DNA of 53,906 nt from Woeseiaceae bacterium (GTDB lineage Bacteria; Pseudomonadota; Gammaproteobacteria; Steroidobacterales; Woeseiaceae). The notes below the pieces were generated by a model that was given only the letters and a program-made list of their open reading frames with translations, was not told the origin of the DNA and did no database searches. The DNA lies in NCBI GenBank assembly GCA_030066655.1, contig JASJBE010000055.1, positions 1 to 53,906 on the forward strand. The letters run 5' to 3'. Below are positions 25,293 through 33,723 of this stretch, piece after piece. A program made the translations under genes and the position numbers. The number at the start of each line of letters is the position of its first letter. Within the stretch, counting starts at the first letter, position 1.

Positions 25293-25682
25293 ATGGTCGA
25301 GAAAAAAGGAAAGTACGAGACGCTGCGCTCTATGGGTGTCGATAACCCGTTGCAGATCGACAGGTATTACATCACCAGCATCAACTTCGTAGACGTGCTT
25401 CGTATCGTATACGACCGACCGAAGGGCTCCTTCCTGACATCGAGTCGCGAGTACAAGTTTCCTCGTGTGACAGAGAAAAGCGGCTCAACGGACGTGCCGA
25501 GAATGCACCCGACGTTGCTGGATGCTGTGGAGGAGCTGAAGAAGATTCTCGATACCAAGTCGAGCAAAGCAAGCCTTGCGGCTGAGATCATCGCTGAAAT
25601 TGAATTGCTCGAAGAAGAAATCGCTATGCGCACTGAGTGTCTGAAGGTGATGGCGAGCAAACTCCCCGACGCAGACTGCTGA
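25293..25682 (+). CDS. YaeH-like protein (DUF3461)
   Basis: A 129-residue soluble protein closely following E. coli YaeH: YETLRSMGVDNPLQIDRYYI corresponds to its Asn-Pro-x-x-Ile-Asp-Arg-Tyr opening, then VLRIVYDRPKGSFLTSSREY, KFPRV, and MHPTLLDAVEELKKIL. Function is unknown. I start at ATG 25293, which matches the family start; no strong ribosome site precedes it. A terminator-like hairpin follows at 25701. Confidence 0.88.
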   Translation: MVEKKGKYETLRSMGVDNPLQIDRYYITSINFVDVLRIVYDRPKGSFLTSSREYKFPRVTEKSGSTDVPRMHPTLLDAVEELKKILDTKSSKASLAAEIIAEIELLEEEIAMRTECLKVMASKLPDADC

Positions 25683-25700
25683 TCTTCCGACAGACGACGC

Positions 25701-25725
25701 GGCTCGGCTTCGGGCCTTTCTTTCT
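25701..25725 (+). terminator. Probable terminator after the DUF3461 gene
   Basis: GGCTCG (25701-25706) pairs with CGGGCC (25711-25716), with one G-T pair, around loop GCTT, and runs into TTTCTTTCTT. The stem is short but the position 18 bp past the stop fits. Confidence 0.5.
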
Positions 25726-25775
25726 TCGCCGTCCCGGACGCTTCCCTCTACAACGCTATGCTGGTCTGACGAGAC

Positions 25776-26228
25776 TCAGGGGTAGATTCGATAGTTGTAC
25801 TCCGGCACAACGACGTCGTAATGCGGTTGCAGGTACATAACGATATCGGTCAGTTCCTGGACCGTCATGTAGCTGTTATAGACATACATTTTTGACTGGC
25901 CGTCCTCGGACACAAGGTCTGCCGGGTATCCCTCGGCGAGCTTATGCGACGGATTGATAATGGACGTGACGAGCTCGCCGTAGGTCTGCACGCGCGTTAC
26001 CGCGCCGCCCAGTTCGACGAAGGGTTCGTAGCCCGGGATCGTCGGCAGGTTTTCGCCGTCGATCGTATGACACTGATTGCAGTGCATGTACAAAAACGCC
26101 TCTCGCCCGGCAACGGGGTCACCGTCTGGCAAGCGAAAACCCTTTTCGGACATTCGCTTCTCGTTGTCACACGCACTTGTCAGACCCAGCACTATTGACA
26201 GCAATAAGAGCAGGATTCCTCTGTTCAT
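25776..26228 (-). CDS. Mono-heme cytochrome c lipoprotein
   Basis: A 150-residue protein with a lipoprotein signal (LGLTSAC, lipid-modified Cys20) and one heme site CNQCH at residues 50-54. MYVYNSYMTVQELTDIVMYL contains the likely methionine axial ligand and the final helix of a class-I cytochrome c. It would carry electrons at the periplasmic face of a membrane. ATG at 26228 has AGGGG 7 bases upstream; a GTG at 26249 is a weaker alternative. It has no neighbouring oxidoreductase subunit, so its partner is unknown. Confidence 0.9.
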   Translation of the reverse strand: MNRGILLLLLSIVLGLTSACDNEKRMSEKGFRLPDGDPVAGREAFLYMHCNQCHTIDGENLPTIPGYEPFVELGGAVTRVQTYGELVTSIINPSHKLAEGYPADLVSEDGQSKMYVYNSYMTVQELTDIVMYLQPHYDVVVPEYNYRIYP

Positions 26229-26371
26229 CTCGTTACCCCTGGTCGACACGGAAACGACGCACCTGCTTTTTTAATAGCATTCGGGCGCCCGTGTTGCGAT
26301 AGGTGATAACACTTAAGATCGGCTGAACGCGCCAGCTGGCAATGACTCCAGCTCTTCAGGAGTCGCGCGTT

Positions 26372-27112
26372 TTAAAGAACGGCCGCGGCCGCCCCGATAA
26401 TGCCGGCATTGTTCCTGAATCGAGCGACGTGGATTGGCACGGGTACCGTTATCGTGTGTTCGAACTGGTCGAATTTTCTGCTGGCCCCGCCGCCGAGGAT
26501 GAAATGATCCGGCGTGTTCACGCGCGCGACGCGCTCGAGGAAGTAATTGAAGCGTGGCCCCCAGTCGTCCCAGCTGAGATAGCCTTCTTTTCTTGCCCGG
26601 TTGCCGGCGTAGAATTCGATGGGCTCACCGTCCTTGCCTGGCATCCGACCAAGCTCGATATTGGGTATCAGCTGCCCGTTGTAGAACACGCCCGAACCGA
26701 GGCCGGTACCGATCGTAATCATGATGACCATACCGTCGAGGCCCTTCTCGACGCCGACACCCATCGCCATCTCCGCATGACCAGCCGCGTCCGCATCGTT
26801 CAGTACGCGAAACGGTAGACCGGTGGCTTCCTCGAACAGCGAATCGACTTGTGTGCCGCGCCACGATTTATGGATGTTGCCCGCCGTCTTCGCCACGCCG
26901 TTGACGATGACCGCCGGAAAACAGCAGCCCACCGGGCCGTCGTAGTCGAATTCGGCCACGATCTTCTTGACCGTCGCCGCGACATTGGCCGGGGTCGAAT
27001 GATCCGGCGTGCTGAGCCTGTGCCGGTCCGTCAGCAGTTCTCCGGTGTCCGTGTCCACCAGCGCAGCCTTGATGCCCGTCCCGCCAACGTCGATACCGAG
27101 TACTTGTGCCAT
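26372..27112 (-). CDS. ppgK: Polyphosphate glucokinase (ROK family)
   Basis: A 246-residue sugar kinase. [20 protein letters not shown] is the phosphate-binding loop, FPAVIVNG and NIHKSWRG are typical of the polyphosphate-using branch, [14 protein letters not shown] contains the catalytic Asp, and [19 protein letters not shown] the adenosine/phosphate loop. It should phosphorylate glucose using inorganic polyphosphate (and possibly ATP) to glucose-6-phosphate. GGGAA precedes the ATG. It stands alone, divergent from the metallopeptidase gene. Confidence 0.9.
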   Translation of the reverse strand: MAQVLGIDVGGTGIKAALVDTDTGELLTDRHRLSTPDHSTPANVAATVKKIVAEFDYDGPVGCCFPAVIVNGVAKTAGNIHKSWRGTQVDSLFEEATGLPFRVLNDADAAGHAEMAMGVGVEKGLDGMVIMITIGTGLGSGVFYNGQLIPNIELGRMPGKDGEPIEFYAGNRARKEGYLSWDDWGPRFNYFLERVARVNTPDHFILGGGASRKFDQFEHTITVPVPIHVARFRNNAGIIGAAAAVL

Positions 27113-27417
27113 GCCTGTTCCCGTCTGCTTGCTGGCGCAATGATACGCAGAAAGCGCGAATAGCTTAAGTCGCCGATGCAGATAGTGACTCTTCCGCTGC
27201 GCGGCCGAAGAACGTCAACGCCGGTGGCGCTGCTGCGGCCCGACGAGGCCATGTTCTTGCCGGTGAGCAGCATACTGCCAGCGTGGCAGGCGGGCGCCGG
27301 ACTGCCGGCATAGTGTGCGATCGATTCAATCGTGGATCGCCGACTCGCCACCTGAGATACTTGAGAGATCGGCGGCGCCCCGCGCACGGCGAAAAATATT
27401 CTCTCAGGGACAGCCAT
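27113..27417. other. Divergent intergenic region, ppgK / ypfJ-like gene
   Basis: About 305 bp between two divergent starts. It must contain both promoters, but I cannot assign -35/-10 pairs; AAAAATATT near 27391-27399 is the AT-richest point. Open frames through it on the minus strand are shadows of the flanking gene with no recognised product. Confidence 0.35.
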
Positions 27418-28296
27418 ATGAAATGGGAAGGCCGCAGGCGCAGCAGTAACGTCACCGATGCGCGTGGACGCCGCGTCAGGGGGCGTTCCGCCGGCGCCGG
27501 TCTCGGCTCGATCATCAATCTTGTCGTTCGGATGTTCGGCGTCAAAGGCATCCTCGTGCTGGCCGTTATCGGGATCATCGGCTGGCAGGTTGGTCTCATC
27601 GATCCTGCGGCCTTGCTGGGCGGCGGCGAGGTCCAGCAGGTTGAGTACAAACCATCGCCAGCCGAAGAACGGCTGTTCCAGTTTGTCACGGTCGTCCTCG
27701 CTGACACGGAAGACATCTGGACGAGGGAGTTTCGTCGTGTGGGCCGCCAATACGTCGAGCCGGAGTTAGTGATCTACCAAAGCCAGATACGCACGGCTTG
27801 CGGCATCGGGCAATCGCGAATGGGTCCGTTTTACTGCCCTGGCGACCGAAAGATCTACATAGACCTGAGTTTTTACGACGAGCTGGCGCGCGAATTCGAC
27901 GCTCCCGGAGATTTTGCGCAGGCCTACGTTATCGCGCACGAGGTTGGCCATCATGTCCAGAACCTGCTCGGCGTCCTGGGACGTGTGAACCAGATGCGCG
28001 GCCGACCGGATTACAACGAATACTCGGTGCGCCTGGAACTCCAGGCGGACTACTTCGCTGGAGTCTGGGCAAAGCACAATCAGCGGTATCTCGACCACGG
28101 TGACATCGAAGAGGCCCTGCGGGCTGCGAACCAGATTGGCGACGACGCGATACAAAAGAGAACGCAGGACAAGATCGTGCCGCATGCGTTCACGCACGGC
28201 ACCTCCGATCAGCGCATGCGTTGGTTTCGGCGCGGTCTCAACAGCGGGTTGTTCGAGGAAGGGGATACGTTCGAGCCAGCCTACGAAGCCCTGTAG
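27418..28296 (+). CDS. Neutral zinc metallopeptidase, YpfJ family
   Basis: A 292-residue protein with a polar basic N-terminus, one membrane helix (about residues 38-60, GVKGILVLAVIGIIGWQVG) and a periplasmic peptidase domain. The zinc motif is AHEVGHHVQNLLG, with two His and a catalytic Glu; RLELQADYFAGVWA supplies the third ligand. FYCPGDRKIYIDLSFYDEL is characteristic. The physiological substrate is not known. ATG at 27418 follows AGGGA by 8 bases, and the frame upstream to 27283 is not supported. Confidence 0.92.
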   Translation: MKWEGRRRSSNVTDARGRRVRGRSAGAGLGSIINLVVRMFGVKGILVLAVIGIIGWQVGLIDPAALLGGGEVQQVEYKPSPAEERLFQFVTVVLADTEDIWTREFRRVGRQYVEPELVIYQSQIRTACGIGQSRMGPFYCPGDRKIYIDLSFYDELAREFDAPGDFAQAYVIAHEVGHHVQNLLGVLGRVNQMRGRPDYNEYSVRLELQADYFAGVWAKHNQRYLDHGDIEEALRAANQIGDDAIQKRTQDKIVPHAFTHGTSDQRMRWFRRGLNSGLFEEGDTFEPAYEAL

Positions 28297-28677
28297 ACGA
28301 AAGACCCCGACGCTCCCTGACGGCTTGGGCACGCTGCCAGGCCGACGCGCTCTTCGCGTCAAGCGCGGCCTGGCTGCCGATTGGCCAACGCACACGACAG
28401 CACGCGAAGCCCGCTTTGCCGCAAAGTCAGCTTCCACGAGGTGGCGCCCCCACCAGAGTCTGAGTCCGCTTTAGACACAGCCTTGCCAATTCTGAATGCC
28501 CCGGTCCCGTTGGCGCCGTGATCCTTTCCTGGTGGATACGTGATGCTGCGCGGAAAAGCGTCAAATCTAAGCGTTTGTCGACAGGAATCAGTTACTTATG
28601 AAATTGCTGCGAGGGCTGGGCAAGCGTGATTAAGTCTGGCAGAGTCCTTGTTCCGCCTGACGCCCGAATCCGAACTG
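28297..28677. other. Intergenic region ahead of metA, with a nested hairpin
   Basis: This 381-bp region between the peptidase and metA has one clear structure, a nested hairpin at 28336-28374 in which GCCAGGCCG pairs with CGGCCTGGC and ACGCG with CGCGT inside it. No T-run follows. I looked for a SAM-responsive riboswitch before metA and could not recognise any known SAM class, nor a MetJ-like repeat. Confidence 0.45.
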
Positions 28678-29727
28678 ATGCCGCTTGTCGCCCATTCAGA
28701 TCTGCCGACATTCGCCAACCTGCGTGAGCAGGGGCATGAGCTGCTGTCGCTGGATCGCGCGGAACACCAGGACATCCGTGAACTGCACATCGGCTTTCTG
28801 AACATGATGCCGGATGCCGCGTTGAGGGCGACCGAGAGGCAGTTTATTCGCCTCGTCGGCAGTTGTAACCGGATTGCACAGTTCTACGTCTATCCGTTCT
28901 CTCTGCCGGAGTTGAACCGAAGCCCGGAGGCGACGCGGTATGTGGACCAGTTCTACAGCCGCTTCGAAGACCTCAGGGCTGCAGGCCTCGATGCACTGAT
29001 TATTACCGGCGCCAACGTCGCCAACCCGAGACTCGAGGAAGAGCCGTTCTGGGAGCCGCTGATGGAAGTTGCCAGCTGGGCTGACGACAACGTCGCATCG
29101 GTGCTCTGTTCGTGCCTCGCGACACACGCGTTGCTCAAGAAGTTGCACGGCATCGATCGCAAACCGTTGCCGAAGAAGCGCTGGGGCGTGTACAGCCACA
29201 ACGTCAGCGGCTCGCCGCATCCGCTGACGCGCGACATCAACACGCGATTCGACGTGCCGCACTCGCGTTATAACGATATCTCCAGAGAGACTTTCGAAGC
29301 GGCGGGGCTTCGTGTACTGGTAGACAGCGAGGAGGGAGGAGTGCACCTGGCGGTCAGCCCGGATCAGTTCAGGTTCATCTACTTCCAGGGACATCCGGAG
29401 TACGACAGCAACAGCCTGCTAAAGGAATTCAAACGCGAAGCCAGACGCTTGTTGGCGGGCGAGCTATCGAGCAGGCCTGAGTTCCCGGAGCACTATTTTC
29501 CAAAGGCGTTACGAGAGGCACTCGTAGAGACTCCCGAAGAGAGCCTCCTGAGCCTGCTCGAGGACGAGGCCAGTCTGCAGCTGGACAACACATGGGGCGA
29601 CACGGCGAAAGCGGTGATCAACAACTGGCTGGGCCTGGTTTACCAGACCACGAACCTGGAACGAAACAAGCAATACATGCCCGGCGTAGACCCGGACGAC
29701 CCACTCAATCTGCGAATCTCCAATTGA
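28678..29727 (+). CDS. metA: Homoserine O-succinyltransferase-family enzyme (MetA type)
   Basis: A 349-residue enzyme of the MetA/HTS family that acylates homoserine (in some members serine) from succinyl-CoA or acetyl-CoA at the first committed step of methionine synthesis. Family features are RELHIGFLNMMPDAALRATE, VGSCNRIAQFYVYP, ALIITGAN, the nucleophile segment CSCLATHALL, YFQGHPEYDSNSL with the catalytic His and Glu, and NNWLGLVYQ. ATG at 28678 matches the usual MPLV start; a TTG at 28648 is possible. It is longer than E. coli MetA (309). metY follows 16 bp later. Confidence 0.9.
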   Translation: MPLVAHSDLPTFANLREQGHELLSLDRAEHQDIRELHIGFLNMMPDAALRATERQFIRLVGSCNRIAQFYVYPFSLPELNRSPEATRYVDQFYSRFEDLRAAGLDALIITGANVANPRLEEEPFWEPLMEVASWADDNVASVLCSCLATHALLKKLHGIDRKPLPKKRWGVYSHNVSGSPHPLTRDINTRFDVPHSRYNDISRETFEAAGLRVLVDSEEGGVHLAVSPDQFRFIYFQGHPEYDSNSLLKEFKREARRLLAGELSSRPEFPEHYFPKALREALVETPEESLLSLLEDEASLQLDNTWGDTAKAVINNWLGLVYQTTNLERNKQYMPGVDPDDPLNLRISN

Positions 29728-29743
29728 CCTTTGAGGATCAGAA

Positions 29744-31018
29744 ATGAAAGACGAAACACTCGCGATTCACGCGGGCTTTAAAGCGGACCCGTCAACCAAG
29801 GCCGTCGCGACGCCAATCTACCAGACCGTTGCGTATGAGTTTGACGATGCGGCGCACGGAGCTGCGTTATTCAACCTCGAGGTCGAGGGCAACATCTACT
29901 CCCGCATCATGAATCCGACCGTCGGCGTTCTCGAGCAGCGCTCCGCGGAGCTCGAGGGCGGTATCGCCGGCCTGTGTTTAAGTGCCGGCAGCGCAGCCAT
30001 CAACTACGCGGTCCAGACGATCGCCGAGAAAGGCAACAACATCGTCACCGTGCCGCTGCTGTACGGCGGCACGTACACGCTGTTCAAGCACATGTTTCCG
30101 AAGCAGGGCATCGAAGTGCGTTTCGGCGACGACGACAGCGTCGCGTCGCTGGAGAAGTTGATCGACAACAAAACCTCTGCCGTGTTCTGCGAGACAATCG
30201 GCAACCCGGCCGGCAATATCGTCGACGTCGAGGCGCTGGCGAAGATGGCGCACGATCATGGCGTGCCATTAATCGTCGATAACACCGTCGCGACGCCGGC
30301 GCTGGTCAAGCCGATCGAGTGGGGCGCCGATATCGTCGTCAATTCGCTGACCAAGTACATGGGCGGGCACGGCAACTCGCTGGGCGGCGTCATTGTCGAC
30401 GCCGGACAGTTCCCGTGGGCCGAACATGCGGATCGTTACCCGATGCTGACCGAGCCCGAGGCCTCCTACCACGGCGTTGTCTACACCGAAGCCCTGGGAG
30501 CGGCCGCATACATCGGTCGTGCCAGAACGGTTCCGCTCAGAAACACCGGTTCGGCACTGAGCCCGATGAATGCGTTCCTGATTTTGCAGGGACTATCGAC
30601 GCTACCGCTGCGCATGGAGCGCCACTGCGACAACGCGCTGGCTGTGGCGAAGTACCTGAGCGAGCACCCGCGCGTCGCGTGGGTTAATTTCGGCGGCCTG
30701 CCTGACTCTCCGTACTACGATCTTGCGCAAAAGTACACGGATGGCAAGCCGTCTGCGCTGCTGAGCTTCGGCATCAAGGGCGGATTCGATGCCGGCGTCA
30801 AGTTCTACGATGCGCTTGAGATGTTCCTGCGGCTCGTCAACATCGGTGACGTCAAGTCGCTCGCAGCACATCCCGCGTCGACGACCCATCGCCAGCTGAC
30901 CGACGAGGAGCTCAAGTCGGCCGGTGTGACGCCGGACATGATCCGTCTTTGCATCGGTATCGAGCACATCGACGACATCATTGCCGACCTGGATCAGGCG
31001 CTCGCGGCGTCGGCGTAA
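29744..31018 (+). CDS. metY: O-acyl-homoserine sulfhydrylase (MetY type, PLP enzyme)
   Basis: A 424-residue PLP enzyme of the Cys/Met metabolism family. The PLP lysine lies in VNSLTKYMGGHGNSLGG, with LIVDNTVATP before it and LVNIGDVKSLAAHPASTTH near the C-terminus. TPIYQTVAYEFDDAAHGAAL and the long loop before the PLP lysine fit the sulfhydrylase branch rather than cystathionine gamma-synthase. It would join sulfide to the O-acyl homoserine made by the preceding gene, giving homocysteine directly. GAGGA precedes the ATG. Confidence 0.92.
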   Translation: MKDETLAIHAGFKADPSTKAVATPIYQTVAYEFDDAAHGAALFNLEVEGNIYSRIMNPTVGVLEQRSAELEGGIAGLCLSAGSAAINYAVQTIAEKGNNIVTVPLLYGGTYTLFKHMFPKQGIEVRFGDDDSVASLEKLIDNKTSAVFCETIGNPAGNIVDVEALAKMAHDHGVPLIVDNTVATPALVKPIEWGADIVVNSLTKYMGGHGNSLGGVIVDAGQFPWAEHADRYPMLTEPEASYHGVVYTEALGAAAYIGRARTVPLRNTGSALSPMNAFLILQGLSTLPLRMERHCDNALAVAKYLSEHPRVAWVNFGGLPDSPYYDLAQKYTDGKPSALLSFGIKGGFDAGVKFYDALEMFLRLVNIGDVKSLAAHPASTTHRQLTDEELKSAGVTPDMIRLCIGIEHIDDIIADLDQALAASA

Positions 31019-31028
31019 GGCCTGAGCG

Positions 31029-31055
31029 CTGCGCGGCGGGCTCGCCGCCGCGCAG
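31029..31055. terminator. GC-rich hairpin after metY
   Basis: CTGCGCGGCGG (31029-31039) pairs perfectly with CCGCCGCGCAG (31045-31055) around GCTCG, 10 bp past the metY stop and 35 bp from the convergent symporter stop. There is no T-run, so it is a structural stop shared by both directions rather than a canonical terminator. Confidence 0.5.
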
Positions 31056-31089
31056 TCTCCATTCATTCGTTGAACGGGTGCCGGCCTCG

Positions 31090-32535
31090 CTACCCGGCGA
31101 ACCGCTTCGTCGGTGAAAAAACCAGCGACGGGGACGTGCCCAGAACGAAGCGGCTGATTGTCACGGCGAACGCGACGCAGGCGATCAGCGTGAAGAACAT
31201 CATGTGTATGTAATGCAGCGGGTTCCAGACGAACGAGAAGAACCCGTACAGCAGCACGCCCAGCACGACCGCGGCTATCGCCGCCTTTGCATCGACGTCA
31301 TTGAACAACAGGCCAACGATGAAGGCCGACAGGATCGGCATGCTGAGCAGGCCATACAACTGCTGGATCAGGTTGATGATGCTGTCAGCCGTCGCGTAGA
31401 CGGGAACGAGCGCGAGGCCGGTCAGGATGATGACGATCGAGATAACGGCATTGAGTCGTTTGACGTTCGGTTGGTCGCTCACGTATTTCTCGTGAATATC
31501 GCAGACGTAGAGGGTTGTCGATGAGTTCAGGACACTGTTGACACTGGTCAGGACGGCGGCCGCAATGGCTGCCGCGAATGCGCCGGAAAGGAAGGTCGGC
31601 AACACATCGGCAACGATCCTCCCGTAGGCGGCGTCGCCGATATCGCCGTACAGCTTGTACGACACGATGCCGGGGATGACGATCATCGGCGGAACGATCA
31701 GCAGACGAATGGCGGCGGCGACCAGCACGCCTTTCTGACCCTCTTTCAGCGTGGGTGACGCCATCGCACGCTGCGTAATGGTCTGATTCGTGCTCCAGTA
31801 GAATATCTGGATTAAGATCATGCCGGTCAGCAGCGTGTGCCACGGGATCGGCGAATCGTTGCTGCCGATCATCGTCAGGCGCTCAGCCGGAATCCCGGAA
31901 AAGTCGAAGTTAATTGCCTTCACCGCGAGGAAAACGACCAGAACGCCGAGGCTCAGCAGCAGAACGCCGCTGTAGGCGTCTGAAACGGCGACGGCGCGAA
32001 GACCGCCAAACACCGCGTAGGCCGAGCCAACGGCAGCAAACGCCAGCGCGATCAGGATCAGCGGCGCCTGTACGTTGAACATGCTCTGCATGAACAACGA
32101 GCCGGTGTAAAGCATCGACGGGATGAATATAAGGACGTTGCCCAGCAGGAACAGCGTGCCGATGACGGCCCGGATGTGGTGATCGTTGTAGCGCTTTTCT
32201 AAAAGCTCCGTCGTCGTTGTGCAGTTGTACCTGTAATAAACGGGCAGGAAGACCTTGGCCAGGATGATCAGGCCGGCGACGGCCGCAAGCTCCCACCACG
32301 CGAGCAGCGCCATCTGGTTGCCGTTCATGCCGACGAGCTGTTCGGTGCTCAGGTTGGTCAGCGTGATAGACCCGGCAACGAAGAACCAGGTCAATCCGCC
32401 GCCAGCGAGGAATACCTCCTTATTCGCATCAGCGACCGTCGACAGCTCGGTACGCGGTGCGCGCCGGCACTTGATATAGGTAAGGGCGGCGATCAGCGCC
32501 GTCAGTCCAGCAAAGACGATGAACTGGATATCCAT
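31090..32535 (-). CDS. Sodium/solute symporter (SSS family, SGLT-like)
   Basis: Integral membrane carrier of 481 residues with about 14 helices. SITLTNLSTEQLVGMNGNQM resembles the sugar-transporting SGLT/vSGLT branch, and WSTNQTITQRAMASPTLKEG is the characteristic loop; AAAVLTSVNSVLNSSTTL holds the Na2 sodium-site serines. Import of a sugar or related polyol is the best guess. ATG at 32535 (MDIQFIVFAGL) begins directly before the first helix; the frame upstream to 32610 is polar and unsupported. It converges with metY. Confidence 0.9.
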   Translation of the reverse strand: MDIQFIVFAGLTALIAALTYIKCRRAPRTELSTVADANKEVFLAGGGLTWFFVAGSITLTNLSTEQLVGMNGNQMALLAWWELAAVAGLIILAKVFLPVYYRYNCTTTTELLEKRYNDHHIRAVIGTLFLLGNVLIFIPSMLYTGSLFMQSMFNVQAPLILIALAFAAVGSAYAVFGGLRAVAVSDAYSGVLLLSLGVLVVFLAVKAINFDFSGIPAERLTMIGSNDSPIPWHTLLTGMILIQIFYWSTNQTITQRAMASPTLKEGQKGVLVAAAIRLLIVPPMIVIPGIVSYKLYGDIGDAAYGRIVADVLPTFLSGAFAAAIAAAVLTSVNSVLNSSTTLYVCDIHEKYVSDQPNVKRLNAVISIVIILTGLALVPVYATADSIINLIQQLYGLLSMPILSAFIVGLLFNDVDAKAAIAAVVLGVLLYGFFSFVWNPLHYIHMMFFTLIACVAFAVTISRFVLGTSPSLVFSPTKRFAG

Positions 32536-32716
32536 CGCGTGAGCTATAGCACAGGCATTGCGTGCGGACAATTCAGTCTCTTCGCGACGGTCGCGTCCAT
32601 CACGGATCATTCACTCGCCTTGCTATCAGCCCGGCCGTAACGGATGATCGCGCCAGTAATCAGGCTACCCGCGACACCGTGAAACGGCCTGGCGAGGAAA
32701 GAACTGGAGATCGGCA

Positions 32717-33694
32717 ATGCTCACTTTTGCAGGAATTGTGCTCGGTATCCTGCTCTTGCTTGGCGGCGGCGCGGTGCTGGTCAAGGGAGCATCCCAGATA
32801 GCCGCGAGCTATGGAGTGTCGCCAATGATCGTCGGGCTGACCATCGTCGGCTTTGGCACGAGCTCGCCCGAGCTTGTCGTGAACGTCATCGGTGCGTTGC
32901 AGGGGGCCAGTGGTCTGGCCTTTGGGAACGTTGTTGGCTCCAATATCAGCAATCTCGCGCTCGTCCTCGGCGTATCGGCGCTTATCAGTCCGATCGCTAT
33001 CCAGGGTGTGCTGGTGCGCCGGGAGTTGCCTTTGCTGTTACTCGCGACAACGGCGGTAACGGTGATGGCGCTGGATGGACCGCTGGAGGGCCGCTCCGCG
33101 CTAATCGGACGTACAGACTCGATCGTGCTGATCCTGCTGTTCTTCATTTTTATCTACATCAGCATCCTCGATCTCGTCAGGGTGAGGCGAGAGGATCAGC
33201 TGCTGAGCGATATTTCGCACAGCGAGATCGCGAAGCCGACCGGTTCGAAGCGCTATAGCTGGATGTTTGTCGTGGCAGGCTTCCTGTTGCTTTTCTTTGG
33301 TGGTGAGTTGACGATCGAGAACGGTGTCGAGTTCGCTGAGATGCTCGGAATTGCTCCCACGATCGTCGGCCTGTTCGTCGTCGCTGTTGGAACCAGCATG
33401 CCGGAACTGGTCACGTCCATCATCGCAGCGGTGCGCGGCGAGTCGGACCTGGCGCTTGGCAACGTCATTGGTTCAAATATCTTCAATACGTTGATGGTAC
33501 TGCCGGTCAGCGGCTTCATCGCACCGATTGCGGTGCCGGACGGAGGCATTCTCGACCTGGTGTCTTCCTGGGTGCTGGCTGCGTTCCTGATCCCGATATT
33601 CTTCCTCGGCAAGGCGGTCCTGGACCGCTTTGCCGGTGTACTGCTGCTGGCCGGATACGCTACCTACGCCGGTTATCGGATCGTCTCTGGATAA
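32717..33694 (+). CDS. Ca2+/Na+ exchanger, CaCA superfamily (YrbG-like)
   Basis: A 325-residue inner-membrane antiporter with two inverted halves. Alpha-1 repeats are IVGFGTSSPELVVN and GNVVGSNISN; alpha-2 repeats are VAVGTSMPELVTS and GNVIGSNIFN. The paired Glu residues within the PEL motifs bind Ca2+. About ten helices are separated by a short charged loop (RVRREDQLLSDI). The likely role is export of Ca2+ against Na+ or H+. The gene ends in a strong bidirectional terminator. Confidence 0.92.
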   Translation: MLTFAGIVLGILLLLGGGAVLVKGASQIAASYGVSPMIVGLTIVGFGTSSPELVVNVIGALQGASGLAFGNVVGSNISNLALVLGVSALISPIAIQGVLVRRELPLLLLATTAVTVMALDGPLEGRSALIGRTDSIVLILLFFIFIYISILDLVRVRREDQLLSDISHSEIAKPTGSKRYSWMFVVAGFLLLFFGGELTIENGVEFAEMLGIAPTIVGLFVVAVGTSMPELVTSIIAAVRGESDLALGNVIGSNIFNTLMVLPVSGFIAPIAVPDGGILDLVSSWVLAAFLIPIFFLGKAVLDRFAGVLLLAGYATYAGYRIVSG

Positions 33695-33722
33695 AAAAAT
33701 GGCCCCGCGTACGGGGCTTTTT
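33693..33722. terminator. Bidirectional rho-independent terminator
   Basis: GCCCCG (33702-33707) pairs with CGGGGC (33712-33717) around CGTA, with an A-run on the left and a T-run on the right. It ends both the exchanger transcript and the convergent S9 peptidase transcript. Confidence 0.88.
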
Positions 33723-33723
33723 C

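Noticed and set aside
28480..28677. SAM riboswitch or MetJ boxes ahead of metA
   Set aside because: I could not find the conserved pairing or core of any SAM class I know, nor tandem AGACGTCT-like repeats.
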